Assembly (NCBI GenBank): GCA_051746665.1
Contig: JBNJFG010000004.1
Span: 1-62,996, forward strand
Length of the DNA: 62,996 nt
Source: Halanaerobium sp051746665
Lineage (GTDB): Bacteria > Bacillota > Halanaerobiia > Halanaerobiales > Halanaerobiaceae
Direction: 5' to 3'
Below the pieces are notes generated by a model. The model was not told the origin of the DNA and did no database searches. It saw only the letters and a program-made list of their open reading frames with translations. Below, piece after piece: positions 15,042 through 24,135 of this stretch. Made by a program: the position numbers and the translations under genes. Position 1 is the first letter of the stretch, and every line of letters starts with the position of its first letter.

Positions 15042-18000
15042 TCAAATATATTGATATTTAGATTTTTCCAAAGCTTTTGCTAACTCATCTTTTGTCTGCT
15101 GGCTGCTGTCTATATTATATTTATCAGCTGTAATTATTAGCCTATTATTCTTTTTCAACAGAACAGATACGTTACCTTCTTTTTTTAATAAGTATTTCTT
15201 TAATTTAACTATCCTTTTTTGATGAAAATCAGAAACATCTATTAGCAGTAGATCATCTTTGAGAGATATAATCTTTTTAGCAATAATCTGTTCTTCACTT
15301 TTTTCGCCATAGATTAAAAGTGCTCGATTTTCAAGAAGTTCAAAGTCTATTTTTTTAAATAAATCCGAAAATACTATAACTTCTATTTTTTCTTCTTGAT
15401 CACTAACAGTTAAAAAAGCCATTTTATTATTACGTTTTGTTACATGTTCTTTATAGTTTGTCAGATAAGCAGCAATTAATACTTTTTTCCCCGTAGAGAT
15501 ATTTATTGCTTTATTGATATTATATACTTTTATATCTTTTAACTTTTCTTTATATTGATCTAAAGGATGAGCAGAAAGATAAATTCCCAAAAATTCTTTT
15601 TCCTGTTCTAGTATAGTCTCAGTTTTCAATTCCTCGACTTCAGTATAATTAAGATCTTCTTCCATAAATTGATTTTCATCATTAAATAATTCCCCAAATG
15701 ACTGCTGTCCTTGAGCTCTATTTTTAGATAAATTATTATATTTATTATAAAGCTCTTCATAATTTAAAAGCATTGATGCTCTGCTTTCAGCAATTTCATC
15801 AAAGGCTCCTGCCTTAATAAATGCCTCCAAACTTTGAATATTAATTGCAGATATATCAATTCTTTTTAAGAAATCAATTAAAGAAGAAAATTCTTCATCT
15901 TTTCTTGCTCTCACAATAGCTTCAATAGAAGCAGAGCCTACATTTTTTATTGCTTTTAGTCCATACCGAATTTTACTATCATTTTCAGCAGTAAAATTAT
16001 GATAACTTTTATTAATATCTGGAGTTAAAATCTTTAGTTCTATTTCTCTTGCAGCTTTAATATAATCAGCAATTTTATCTTGATTTCCCATAACAGAAGA
16101 AAATAATGCAGCCATAAAATCAGCTGGATAATGATACTTTAAATAAGCAGTCTGATAAGCCAAAAAAGCATAAGCAGTAGAATGAGATTTATTAAAACCA
16201 TAGCCAGCAAAATATTCCATCTGATCAAAAATTTCTTGAGCAGTATCTTCTTTTAGACCACGCGCTACTGCACCATCTACAAACTTTTCTCTTTCAGAAG
16301 CGACCAATTTTAATTTTTTCTTTCCCATTCCTCGCCGTAAAAGATCCGCTTCTCCCATACTGTAGCCTGCCAGAGTACTCGCAATTTCCATTACCTGCTC
16401 CTGATATAAAATCATCCCAAAAGTTTCTTCCAAAATTGGCTTTAATTTAGGATGTAAATATTCTGCTTCTTTTTCACCATGTCTAATAGCAATAAAATCA
16501 TCCACAATATTACTTCCTAAAGGTCCAGGCCGTCCAAGAGCAAGCATCGCAATTAAATCATTAAATCGATCCGGTTTCATTTTTTTATTTAACGACTGAA
16601 ATAAATAAGATTCCATCTGAAAGACACCAGCTGTTTTACCTGTACTCAAAAACTTATATACCTCACTATCATCAAGGGGGATATTTTCAATATCAATTTT
16701 CTCACCATGATGGTCTTCTATCAATTTTAAAGTGTTTTTAATCACCGTTAAGTTTCTCAAACCTAAAAAATCCATCTTTAAAAGCCCCAGGGCTTCCAAA
16801 TCTCCCATTGGCAGCTGAGTAATTACACTTTCATCCTGTTTCTGCAGAGGAACTATCTGGGCCAGCGGCTCAGCACCAATGATTACTCCAGCTGCATGAG
16901 TCGAAATATGCCGCGGCAGACCCTCGACACCTCGAGCATAATCGATTAATTCTTTAATTTCTCCATCATTATGATAAAGTGCCTGCAGCTTTTTTTGATC
17001 TTTTAATGACTGCTCAATTCCTTTGCGAGAAGAAATTAATTTTGCAACTTTATCAACTTTTCCGTAAGGAATAGCAAGTGCCCTCCCCACATCTCTAACT
17101 GCAGCCCTTGCAGCCATAGTTCCAAAAGTCCCAATTTGTGCTACCCGCTCAGTTCCATATCTTTTTTTTACATATTCAATTATTTGATCTCGATTCTCAT
17201 CAAAATCTATATCAATATCTGGCATTGTCACCCGCTCGGGATTCAAAAAACGTTCAAAAATAAGACCATATTTTAAAGGATTAACTTTTGTAATGTTCAA
17301 AAGATAGGCCACCAAACTTCCAGCAGCAGAACCCCTACCTGGCCCAACCATTATTCCATTATCCTCGGCATATTTAACAAAATCATAAACTATCAAAAAA
17401 TAAGCAGCATAACCCATTTCAAATATAATTTTGATTTCATATTTTAATCTGTCAACTGCTTCTTGATCTGAACTCATTCCCTTTGCCTTAAGCCCCTTCA
17501 AACATAATTTTTTCAATAAATCTTCAGGACTTTTTTCCTCACCTAAATCAGGATAATCAGGAAGATAAAAATGATTAAAATCTAAATCAACTTCTACTCT
17601 ATCCGCAATTTTAATAGTATTTTGATAAGCAGAATCTAGGTCCGGAAAGAGTTTTACCATTTCCTCAGGTGATTTATAATAAAATTCTTCCCCAGTAAAA
17701 GTCATTCTATTTTCATCAGCTATAGTAGTTCCGGTTTGTAAAGCTAATAAAATATCCTGCAGTTCTGCATCTTCTTTATTTAAATAATGACAATCATTTG
17801 TAACTACAGTTGGAACATTTTCTTCTCTACTTAGTTTTAATAACCCCTGAGCAGCTTCCTTTTCTTGCTGTAAATTATGATTTTGAAGCTCTAAAAAGAA
17901 ATTTTCTCTGCCAAAAATAGCATGGTAGTCAGAAATAGCTTTTTTAGCAAGGTCATAATTACCATTAATTAAAAGTTGAGGGATTTCACCCTGGACACAG

Positions 18001-18398
18001 GCAGAAAGACAAATTAAACCATCACTATACTCTGCCAGTAATTCTTTATCAACGCGCGGCTTATAATAAAATCCTTCCAACCAGGCTTTTGAAACCAGTT
18101 GAATTAAATTATGATAACCTTTTTTGTTTTGGGCCAGCAGCACTAAATGATATCTTTTTCTAATTTTTTCAAAACGACTGCCGGGACTTAAATAAAGTTC
18201 TGCCCCTATAATAGGTTTAATATTTTCTTTTTTAGCCTTTCTATAAAAATCAATCATTCCATAGAGTACACCATGGTCAGTTATTGCTGCAGCTGGCATA
18301 TCATACTCTTTAGTTTTTTTAATTAGCGAATCAACTCTTATTGCCCCATCTAAAAGACTGAAAGCTGTATGATTATGGAGATGGACAAAATTGGACAT
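15042..18398 (-). CDS. dnaE: DNA polymerase III alpha subunit, DnaE type
   Basis: Replicative or lagging-strand polymerase, 1118 aa. Domains in order: PHP domain from residue ~4 (VHLHNHTAFSLLDGA, ITDHGVLYG), C-family palm with the catalytic acidic cluster MPDIDIDFDENRD near 400, fingers and beta-clamp region (YGFNKSHSTAYAFLAYQTAYLK), a helix-hairpin-helix region (IRYGLKAIKNVGSASIEAI) and a C-terminal OB fold (KVLIAAYLTNYKEHVTKRNNKMAFLTVSD). There is no DnaQ-like insert, so it is DnaE and not PolC. It is divergent from the Nfu-like gene, with an 85-bp shared upstream region. Confidence 0.97.
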   Translation of the reverse strand: MSNFVHLHNHTAFSLLDGAIRVDSLIKKTKEYDMPAAAITDHGVLYGMIDFYRKAKKENIKPIIGAELYLSPGSRFEKIRKRYHLVLLAQNKKGYHNLIQLVSKAWLEGFYYKPRVDKELLAEYSDGLICLSACVQGEIPQLLINGNYDLAKKAISDYHAIFGRENFFLELQNHNLQQEKEAAQGLLKLSREENVPTVVTNDCHYLNKEDAELQDILLALQTGTTIADENRMTFTGEEFYYKSPEEMVKLFPDLDSAYQNTIKIADRVEVDLDFNHFYLPDYPDLGEEKSPEDLLKKLCLKGLKAKGMSSDQEAVDRLKYEIKIIFEMGYAAYFLIVYDFVKYAEDNGIMVGPGRGSAAGSLVAYLLNITKVNPLKYGLIFERFLNPERVTMPDIDIDFDENRDQIIEYVKKRYGTERVAQIGTFGTMAARAAVRDVGRALAIPYGKVDKVAKLISSRKGIEQSLKDQKKLQALYHNDGEIKELIDYARGVEGLPRHISTHAAGVIIGAEPLAQIVPLQKQDESVITQLPMGDLEALGLLKMDFLGLRNLTVIKNTLKLIEDHHGEKIDIENIPLDDSEVYKFLSTGKTAGVFQMESYLFQSLNKKMKPDRFNDLIAMLALGRPGPLGSNIVDDFIAIRHGEKEAEYLHPKLKPILEETFGMILYQEQVMEIASTLAGYSMGEADLLRRGMGKKKLKLVASEREKFVDGAVARGLKEDTAQEIFDQMEYFAGYGFNKSHSTAYAFLAYQTAYLKYHYPADFMAALFSSVMGNQDKIADYIKAAREIELKILTPDINKSYHNFTAENDSKIRYGLKAIKNVGSASIEAIVRARKDEEFSSLIDFLKRIDISAINIQSLEAFIKAGAFDEIAESRASMLLNYEELYNKYNNLSKNRAQGQQSFGELFNDENQFMEEDLNYTEVEELKTETILEQEKEFLGIYLSAHPLDQYKEKLKDIKVYNINKAINISTGKKVLIAAYLTNYKEHVTKRNNKMAFLTVSDQEEKIEVIVFSDLFKKIDFELLENRALLIYGEKSEEQIIAKKIISLKDDLLLIDVSDFHQKRIVKLKKYLLKKEGNVSVLLKKNNRLIITADKYNIDSSQQTKDELAKALEKSKYQYI

Positions 18399-18423
18399 TT
18401 AAATCATTCCTTTAAATTTATGC

Positions 18424-18452
18424 TTGTAAAATCTTGAGTTTTTTTGTATAAT
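18424..18452 (+). promoter_or_regulatory. Promoter of the Nfu-like gene
   Basis: -35 TTGTAA (18424-18429), 17-bp spacer, perfect -10 TATAAT (18447-18452), then AGGAGGTG at 18471-18478 and ATG 18484. Confidence 0.75.
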
Positions 18453-18483
18453 ATAATCAAATGTAAATTTAGGAGGTGCAAGT

Positions 18484-18705
18484 ATGAAAGAAGAAGTACA
18501 AAAATATCTCGATAAAATCAGACCAAGTCTACAAGCTGATGGCGGAGATGTTGAATTAGTTGAAGTAACTGATGATGGTATTGTTAAAGTTAAACTTTTA
18601 GGTGCCTGTAGTGGTTGCCCAATGTCAACCTTAACCATAAAAAATGGTATTGAAAGAACATTAAAAGAAAATGTTGATGGTGTTAAAGAAGTTCAACCTG
18701 TTTAA
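18484..18705 (+). CDS. NifU C-terminal-domain (Nfu) Fe-S scaffold/carrier
   Basis: 73-aa protein consisting only of the Nfu domain, which transfers [4Fe-4S] clusters to apo-enzymes. Key features are SLQADGGDVELVEV, typical of the family, and the cluster-binding pair Cys42 and Cys45 in GACSGCPMS. It is a single-gene unit with its own promoter and terminator, plausibly serving the many Fe-S proteins encoded here, such as the hydrogenases, ferredoxins and radical SAM enzyme. The length is normal for stand-alone Firmicute Nfu proteins. Confidence 0.95.
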   Translation: MKEEVQKYLDKIRPSLQADGGDVELVEVTDDGIVKVKLLGACSGCPMSTLTIKNGIERTLKENVDGVKEVQPV

Positions 18706-18750
18706 TTTTTTAACAGATTAATATTTTCAGCATTTAAATAAAAAGATTTT

Positions 18751-18780
18751 AAAAGCATCCTCAAAAGGGGATGCTTTTTT
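18751..18780. terminator. Bidirectional terminator, Nfu-like gene / ylbF
   Basis: Stem AAAAGCATCC/GGATGCTTTT with an 8-nt loop; the plus strand continues in TTTTTT, and the minus strand reads TTTTAAAATCTTTTTA. It lies between convergent genes. Confidence 0.85.
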
Positions 18781-18806
18781 ATTAATCATCTAAAAATGAA
18801 TTTTAC

Positions 18807-19181
18807 TTATTCTTCAGATTCATTTTCTTCATTTTTTAATTCTGATTCTGGAATTCCAACTTCTATATCGGAAAATATTGTTTTTTGAATATCGTTTATC
18901 ATTTTGCTCAAACTATATTCTGCTTCTAAATATTTTTTTACATTATTATTAATTTCAATAAAATTCTGCAGATTCTTAAGCTTTTCTTGATCCTCTGCAC
19001 TTAATTCTTCACCAGACATACGCTTGGTCTGCATTTCCATCATTAAATTCTGATAATCAAGCAGCATTTTTTTAGAACCTTCTTTTGCCATTACTTTTTC
19101 TCGTAATTCTAAATAGTTTTGATATTCATCTGAATTTTCCAGTTTTTTCTTCAATCTTCTTGCTGTAGCTTCTACTGACAT
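18807..19181 (-). CDS. YlbF/YmcA family regulator
   Basis: 124-aa all-helical, highly charged protein of the Com_YlbF family. The pattern fits: ATARRLKKKLENSDEYQNYLELREKVMAKEG, then KKMLLDYQNLMMEMQTKRMSGEELS and a second helical half. In Bacillus, YlbF, YmcA and YaaT form a complex that governs RNase Y processing of some mRNAs. Only a single member is visible here. It overlaps the upstream phosphoesterase gene by one base (stop/start), so the two are translationally coupled. Confidence 0.85.
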   Translation of the reverse strand: MSVEATARRLKKKLENSDEYQNYLELREKVMAKEGSKKMLLDYQNLMMEMQTKRMSGEELSAEDQEKLKNLQNFIEINNNVKKYLEAEYSLSKMINDIQKTIFSDIEVGIPESELKNEENESEE

Positions 19182-19675
19182 TAAGATTCCTCCTTCAAAA
19201 TTTTAATTTCAGCTTTAATTTCTTCTTCAATTTCTATTATACCAAATGTATAATTTTTTTCCAGGCGTTTATCAGTTGGTGAGCCTGAATTAAAAAATAA
19301 TTTATCACTAAAACGCTCATTAAATGGGCGATGAGTATGACCAAAAATGATAATATCACTATCATTAAAAGTATAATTTAAACCCTGCAGTATATTTTTA
19401 CCTCTATACTGATGTCCATGAATCACAGAAATTTTTCTGCCAGCTGCTTCAAAAGTAATTTTATCTTTCAATTTTCTTTTCAACTGCTGGCTATCTCTAT
19501 TACCAGCCACTGTTTTAACTTCTGCAATTGATTTTAGTTTATTTAAATATCTTTCTTCACAATGATCGCCGGCATGAATAATTAAATCAACTTTTTTTAA
19601 TTTTTGAATCAAAATTTCTGGAAAACCAGCACCTGCATTAGGCAGATGTGTATCTGAAATTACTCCAATCTTCAT
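19181..19675 (-). CDS. YfcE/MJ0936-type phosphodiesterase
   Basis: 164-aa metallophosphoesterase with all motifs intact: ISDTHLPN at 5-12, IHAGDHCE, VAGNRDS, VIHGHQY and IFGHTHRPF, with the usual C-terminal FFNSGSPTDKR. It is a small cytoplasmic enzyme, active on phosphodiesters in studied homologues; the natural substrate is unknown. It is the second phosphoesterase in this window, and unlike the one at 6624-7259 it keeps the first-motif His. It is coupled with ylbF downstream and lies 17 nt after the DUF362 gene. Confidence 0.92.
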   Translation of the reverse strand: MKIGVISDTHLPNAGAGFPEILIQKLKKVDLIIHAGDHCEERYLNKLKSIAEVKTVAGNRDSQQLKRKLKDKITFEAAGRKISVIHGHQYRGKNILQGLNYTFNDSDIIIFGHTHRPFNERFSDKLFFNSGSPTDKRLEKNYTFGIIEIEEEIKAEIKILKEES

Positions 19676-19692
19676 TATATCTCAAACCTCCA

Positions 19693-20835
19693 TTAATTTG
19701 AAAAAAACAATTTAGCAAGCAGTGGATATTTGATATCTACTGCATCATAAGGACATAGTTCCTGACAACAAAAACATCGAATACAATCATCTAAATTAAC
19801 TTTCGGAAAATCATCAATCATAATTATTGCATCAGGTGGACAATTTTCAGCACAAGTCCTACAGCCAACACATTTATTTTCTTTAAAAACAGGTTTTGGA
19901 CGCAGTAATTTTTCTAATATATCTGATAAAAAATCAGGCATTCTTGCATCAAGCAAGTTATTTTCTTTTTCGATTTTAGGAATCTCTACATTATTTAATG
20001 GTATTATTTGATCCCCTTTAATTTCTAAATTTTCTTTTTTTATAAGCTTATCTTCTAAGGCAGCTTTTATAGATGGAACTTTTTCTTCCGGATTAATTCC
20101 CATAAGTTTTACAGCTGCAAGATCTAAATAATAAGGAGAAGTCGATGCAAGCAAATAACTGAATTCTCTTGGTCTACCATTTGAAGGTCCTTCTCCTTCC
20201 ATCCCAACAACTGCATCCATAATTGTTAATTCAGGTGAAATAAGGCCCGCAAGATCATTTAACATCCTAGAAAAATCATAAACTGACTGCATTCTCAGAT
20301 GATATTCTGCCTTTAAAACACCTGGGATACAACCAAAAAGATTTTTAACTCCACCTGTGTACATTGTCAAACCATGAGTTTTTAATTTAGGTAGATTAAT
20401 AATTAAATCTACATCATCTAAATAAGATGCTAGCTGAAAAGATTTATTAATCTTTCCTTTTTTATATTCTTGTTTTTTTGAATTAGTATTATAATTTAAT
20501 TCTATATTTTCTTCAGCTGCCATTTCATAAAGTTCAGATTTTTGATAAGCTCTTTTCAACAATTTATCATTGAATGGACCACCCGGGCTATCAGCTATAA
20601 TAACCTCTGCTCCTAAATCTTTAACCTTTTTGGCAAGGGCTCTTATAAATTCTGGATTAGTAGTCACAGCTTCCTCAGGAGCCTTGCCCATGAGAAGATT
20701 TGTTTTAAATAAAACTTTATCTCCAGCTCTAATAAAACTCTCTAGTCCCCCAAGTTCTGCCAGCAAAAAATTTAATTTTTCTGCTAATTCATCTGCTTGA
20801 TAGCTATAACATTTTTTTGCAGCTACAATTGTCAT
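19693..20835 (-). CDS. DUF362 protein with two C-terminal 4Fe-4S sites
   Basis: About 380 aa. The N-terminal ~300 residues are the DUF362 fold (VLFKTNLLMGKAPEEAVTTNPEF, DSPGGPF, INLPKLKTHGLTMYTGGVKNLFGCIPG, MDAVVGMEGEGPSNG), and the C-terminal ~60 residues hold a 2[4Fe-4S] ferredoxin (CVGCRTCAENCPPDA and CIRCFCCQELCPYDA). The family is annotated as iron-sulfur protein or putative reductase without a known reaction. Start set at ATG 20835 with GAGGG upstream, six codons into the longest frame. A terminator hairpin lies only 25 nt upstream, so expression may rely on partial read-through from fmdB. Confidence 0.88.
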   Translation of the reverse strand: MTIVAAKKCYSYQADELAEKLNFLLAELGGLESFIRAGDKVLFKTNLLMGKAPEEAVTTNPEFIRALAKKVKDLGAEVIIADSPGGPFNDKLLKRAYQKSELYEMAAEENIELNYNTNSKKQEYKKGKINKSFQLASYLDDVDLIINLPKLKTHGLTMYTGGVKNLFGCIPGVLKAEYHLRMQSVYDFSRMLNDLAGLISPELTIMDAVVGMEGEGPSNGRPREFSYLLASTSPYYLDLAAVKLMGINPEEKVPSIKAALEDKLIKKENLEIKGDQIIPLNNVEIPKIEKENNLLDARMPDFLSDILEKLLRPKPVFKENKCVGCRTCAENCPPDAIIMIDDFPKVNLDDCIRCFCCQELCPYDAVDIKYPLLAKLFFSN

Positions 20836-20861
20836 TATTTTACCCTCTTTCATTATTGACA

Positions 20862-20894
20862 GAGAAAAATTAAACCGGCACTAAGGCCGGTTTA
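20862..20894 (-). terminator. Rho-independent terminator after FmdB-like gene
   Basis: Perfect 9-bp stem TAAACCGGC/GCCGGTTTA at 20871-20894, followed on the minus strand by ATTTTTCTCTG. It leaves no clear room for a promoter before the DUF362 gene. Confidence 0.75.
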
Positions 20895-20954
20895 TAATCA
20901 TAATTTTCTTCATTAAAAATATACCGCTATATTTTTAGTGAATTCATAAAATAT

Positions 20955-21170
20955 TTAAGAAACTTTTTCACTGTTACTTTCTTTGGCCTTAGTAGAACTC
21001 TTATCCTGATTCACATAAAAATTTGACCCTTTAAAAATAACCCCAGGAGATCCAATAATCCTTTTTACTTCTCCATCACACTTTGGGCAATTTTCTAAAG
21101 CATCATCTTTAATATTTTGAAATTCTTCAAATCGACCACAATTTTCACACTCATATAAATATGTCGGCAC
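20955..21170 (-). CDS. FmdB family zinc-ribbon protein
   Basis: 71-aa protein with the FmdB/CxxC_CxxC_SSSS pattern: MPTYLYECENCGRFEEFQ at the start, a second pair CPKC at ~32-35, then GVIFKGSNFYVNQDKS. The four Cys should hold one zinc. Homologues are called putative regulatory proteins, but the function is not established. A terminator follows it. It lies 44 nt downstream of a small membrane-protein gene on the same strand. Confidence 0.9.
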   Translation of the reverse strand: MPTYLYECENCGRFEEFQNIKDDALENCPKCDGEVKRIIGSPGVIFKGSNFYVNQDKSSTKAKESNSEKVS

Positions 21171-21214
21171 TTTTATTCCTCCTTCATATATAATTATAAA
21201 ATTTTATGATTAAA

Positions 21215-21487
21215 CTATTCATTAACTATATTTAAATAACCCCAGTAATTATAAAGCTGAATGAAAATAAATAAAACAGCAATTAGCCACTTTGAGTGAT
21301 AAACAAAATATCCAAGACCTGCAGCAGAACTAAGAATAATAGAAGTTAATACAAATTTGCGTTTTAGTTTAATTTTTAAAATTTGCCATGGAATTAATCC
21401 TAAACCAATAAATACACCTGAATCAACATTATAAAACAAACCTGCAGTACCTACCAAAATAAAGATAATAAGTAAAAATATATTCAT
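21215..21487 (-). CDS. Small integral membrane protein, 90 aa
   Basis: Two or three strongly hydrophobic helices are visible: MNIFLLIIFILVGTAGLFY, FVLTSIILSSAAGLGYFVY and KWLIAVLFIFIQLYNYW, with a basic loop KIKLKRK between. There is no signal peptidase site and no recognised family. The ATG at 21487 follows GGAGG at 21495-21499, and that ribosome site lies inside a small hairpin (CTCCA/TGGAG), which might temper translation. It is co-oriented with fmdB downstream. Confidence 0.65.
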   Translation of the reverse strand: MNIFLLIIFILVGTAGLFYNVDSGVFIGLGLIPWQILKIKLKRKFVLTSIILSSAAGLGYFVYHSKWLIAVLFIFIQLYNYWGYLNIVNE

Positions 21488-21645
21488 TATATAACCTCCA
21501 GATATGGAGCGATTTTATTCTTTAAAAAAACAATCCAACTTTACAACAATATATCATAAATTAAAGCACTTTAGCAAGTTATTAATTTACAGCTGCATTA
21601 TTAAAACAAAAATAAATCTAACTAAAAGCCATTTGTAAAATACTA

Positions 21646-23001
21646 TTAAGCTTTCAATTCTAACAAAGCAACAGATTCTATATGATAAGTTTGTGGAAAT
21701 AAATCTACAGGCTGAATTTTAACTAATTGATATTTTTCCTTTAACTTTTTCAAATCTCTTGCCTGTGTAGCTGGGTTACAGGATATATATATAATTTTTT
21801 CTATTGAACTTGATAATAATAAATTGACAGTTTTTTCATCTAAACCTTTACGAGGAGGATCAAAAATTACACTCTCTATCTTTTCTTTTTCCAAAAGTTC
21901 TGGTAGTTTTTCTTCAACCATTCCTTTCTTGAATTCTATATTATTAACATTATTTAATTTAGCATTTTCTTCAGCATCTTTTACAGCCGATTCTAATGAT
22001 TCTATTGCATAAATTTTTTCAGCCTTATCTGCTAGATAAAGTGCAATGCTTCCTGTACCAGAAAATGCATCGATTATTTTAAAACTGCGATCATTACCAA
22101 GATATTCAGCTGCAGTATCATACAACTTTTTAGCCTGCATGGTATTAACCTGAAAAAATGATCTGGCAGAAATTAGATAGGCTGTTTTACCAATATATTC
22201 AGTTATTTTATTTTCTCCAGCTAAAAGTAAATCTTTTTTACCAAAAATAACATTAGTGTTTTCATTATTAATATTTTGCACAACACCTTTTAATTCCGGA
22301 ATTTTACGCATTAAAGTCCTGGCAATTAAATTTTTATCTATAAAATCATCACCATTGGTGACCATTACCAGTAATGCTTGATTAGTACAGCTTCCAACTC
22401 TAATGACAAGATGTCGAAGCAGTCCCTGCAGAGAATCTTCATTATATACACTCAGTTGAAATTTATTTAATTCTTCTAAAGTAATTCTTAAAATTCTATT
22501 AATTAAAGGATGCTGAATCAAACAATCATGATTTGGAACTATATCATGACTTCCCCTTTTATAAAAACCGGCAGTAATTTGATCATTTTCATTTATTTTC
22601 AAAGGAAATTGAGCCTTATTACGATAACGAAAATTATCATCTGCTGCCAGAACATCCATCAATTTGAAATCTTTAATTTCTGCTATACGATTAATTAACT
22701 GCTTAATATTATTTTTTTTAAATTCTAACTCTTTTTGATAATCAATATGTTGAAGCTGACAGCCTCCGCATTCATTATAAACCGGACAAGGAGCTTTAAT
22801 TCTTCCTGGTCCAGCTTCTATAACTTCTATTAATTCAGCGAACGCATAATCTTTTTTTATTTTAGTGATTTTTGCTTTTACCAGGTCTCCCGGTAAGGTC
22901 AGAGATATAAAAACAGCCATCCCATTTTCTGCTCTGGCCACTCCGTCTCCTCCGTGAGCTAAATCTTCTATTTTTAATGTTTTAATCTCATCTTTTTTCA
23001 A
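21646..23001 (-). CDS. rlmD: 23S rRNA (uracil-C5)-methyltransferase, RlmD/RlmCD type
   Basis: S-adenosylmethionine-dependent RNA m5U methyltransferase of the TrmA/RumA family, ~451 aa. Domains: N-terminal TRAM (IEDLAHGGDGVAR, then VFISLTLPGDLVKAKI), the [4Fe-4S] ligands CPVYNECGGCQLQHIDY plus a distal Cys in NHDCLIQ, SAM-binding FSGTGSIALYLA, and catalytic ISCNPATQARDL with DPPRKGL before it. Start taken as TTG 23001 because AAGGAG is eight bases upstream; a GTG at 23010 abuts the ribosome site. In Firmicutes one such enzyme may modify two 23S positions. Confidence 0.93.
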   Translation of the reverse strand: MKKDEIKTLKIEDLAHGGDGVARAENGMAVFISLTLPGDLVKAKITKIKKDYAFAELIEVIEAGPGRIKAPCPVYNECGGCQLQHIDYQKELEFKKNNIKQLINRIAEIKDFKLMDVLAADDNFRYRNKAQFPLKINENDQITAGFYKRGSHDIVPNHDCLIQHPLINRILRITLEELNKFQLSVYNEDSLQGLLRHLVIRVGSCTNQALLVMVTNGDDFIDKNLIARTLMRKIPELKGVVQNINNENTNVIFGKKDLLLAGENKITEYIGKTAYLISARSFFQVNTMQAKKLYDTAAEYLGNDRSFKIIDAFSGTGSIALYLADKAEKIYAIESLESAVKDAEENAKLNNVNNIEFKKGMVEEKLPELLEKEKIESVIFDPPRKGLDEKTVNLLLSSSIEKIIYISCNPATQARDLKKLKEKYQLVKIQPVDLFPQTYHIESVALLELKA

Positions 23002-23185
23002 AATTTGCACTCCTTTTTAACAATAATTAATACCTCATACGTATAAAGTTTATCACAAGAAACTCCTTCTTATCAAGCTCACTTTACAGGTTGATGCTTC
23101 TATGGTAGAATTATTTGATAGAATATTTATGATTTATAAATAAATTGCAATTATGATTAATTTCACTATATAAGGAGGCTATTAT

Positions 23186-24115
23186 TTGAATTTCCAAGTT
23201 GTTATAAGCCAAATCATATCACTATTTTTACTAATTATGGTTGGTTATTTTCTTAGAAAAAGTAAACATCTCGATAAAAAAGAAACTGGTGCTATTTCCA
23301 AACTTCTTTTAGATTTAATTATACCAGCAATGTTAATTTCTTCTTTACAGATTGATATTACTGCAAAAATACTAGGTGATTTTACTGATTTATTTCTATA
23401 CTGGATTGCTTTCTATTTAATCTTAATAATTTTTGCCTCAATAATATCTAAATTATTTCCGATTTCTAAAGATAAAAAAATTGTACTTAATTTTTTCTTA
23501 ATTTTTGGTAATGTTGGTTATATGGGACTGCCCGTAATCGATGTGATTTTTCCTGAAAATGGTATTTTCTTTGGTTCAATTGGGGTGGTTATTTTCAATA
23601 TATTCTTATGGACCTATGGAACAAATCTCTTTTTAAGAGGAAATATAGATAAAAAAATTGATTTACGAGATATTTTCAATAATGGTGTAATTGCAATTAT
23701 CATCGGTTTATTTTTAATGTTAACAGGGATCAAACTGCCAACATCAATTATGACAGCTGTTGATATGCTGGCAGAAGCTACTTTCCCACTTTCAATGCTG
23801 GTTATTGGTAGTGGTCTAGCACAAATCAAAATATCTGGTATCTTTAAAGATTTAAATATTATTGCTTATTCAATTTTAAAATTACTATTAATTCCTGCTT
23901 CAGCTCTCATAATCTTAAATTATTTTAAAGTTTCTGATCCAATAAGAAGTATTCTAGTTTTACAAATAGCAATGCCTGCTGCGGCGAATGGAGTTATTTT
24001 TGCGGAAAGATATGAAGGGAATTATATTTTTGCAGCTGAATGCCTATTTTTATCAACATTATTGGCTGCAGTCAGCATCCCTACAATTTCTTATTTAATA
24101 ACATATTTAAAATAA
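23186..24115 (+). CDS. AEC-family (auxin efflux carrier-like) permease
   Basis: 309-aa integral membrane transporter with about ten hydrophobic segments in two five-helix halves. Family marks are GYFLRKSKHLDKKETGAISKLLLDLIIPAMLISSLQ and FGNVGYMGLPVIDVIFPENG near residue 110, with MPAAANGVIFAERYEG in the last third. The family exports or takes up organic acids such as malate; the substrate here is unknown. The start is TTG 23186, seven bases after AAGGAGG. It is first of two plus-strand transporter genes. Confidence 0.93.
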   Translation: MNFQVVISQIISLFLLIMVGYFLRKSKHLDKKETGAISKLLLDLIIPAMLISSLQIDITAKILGDFTDLFLYWIAFYLILIIFASIISKLFPISKDKKIVLNFFLIFGNVGYMGLPVIDVIFPENGIFFGSIGVVIFNIFLWTYGTNLFLRGNIDKKIDLRDIFNNGVIAIIIGLFLMLTGIKLPTSIMTAVDMLAEATFPLSMLVIGSGLAQIKISGIFKDLNIIAYSILKLLLIPASALIILNYFKVSDPIRSILVLQIAMPAAANGVIFAERYEGNYIFAAECLFLSTLLAAVSIPTISYLITYLK

Positions 24116-24135
24116 TAACTTTGGAGGCAATTCAA

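Noticed and set aside
18399..18638. 79-codon minus-strand frame opposite the Nfu-like gene
   Set aside because: Antisense shadow of a gene with a clear family match and its own promoter.
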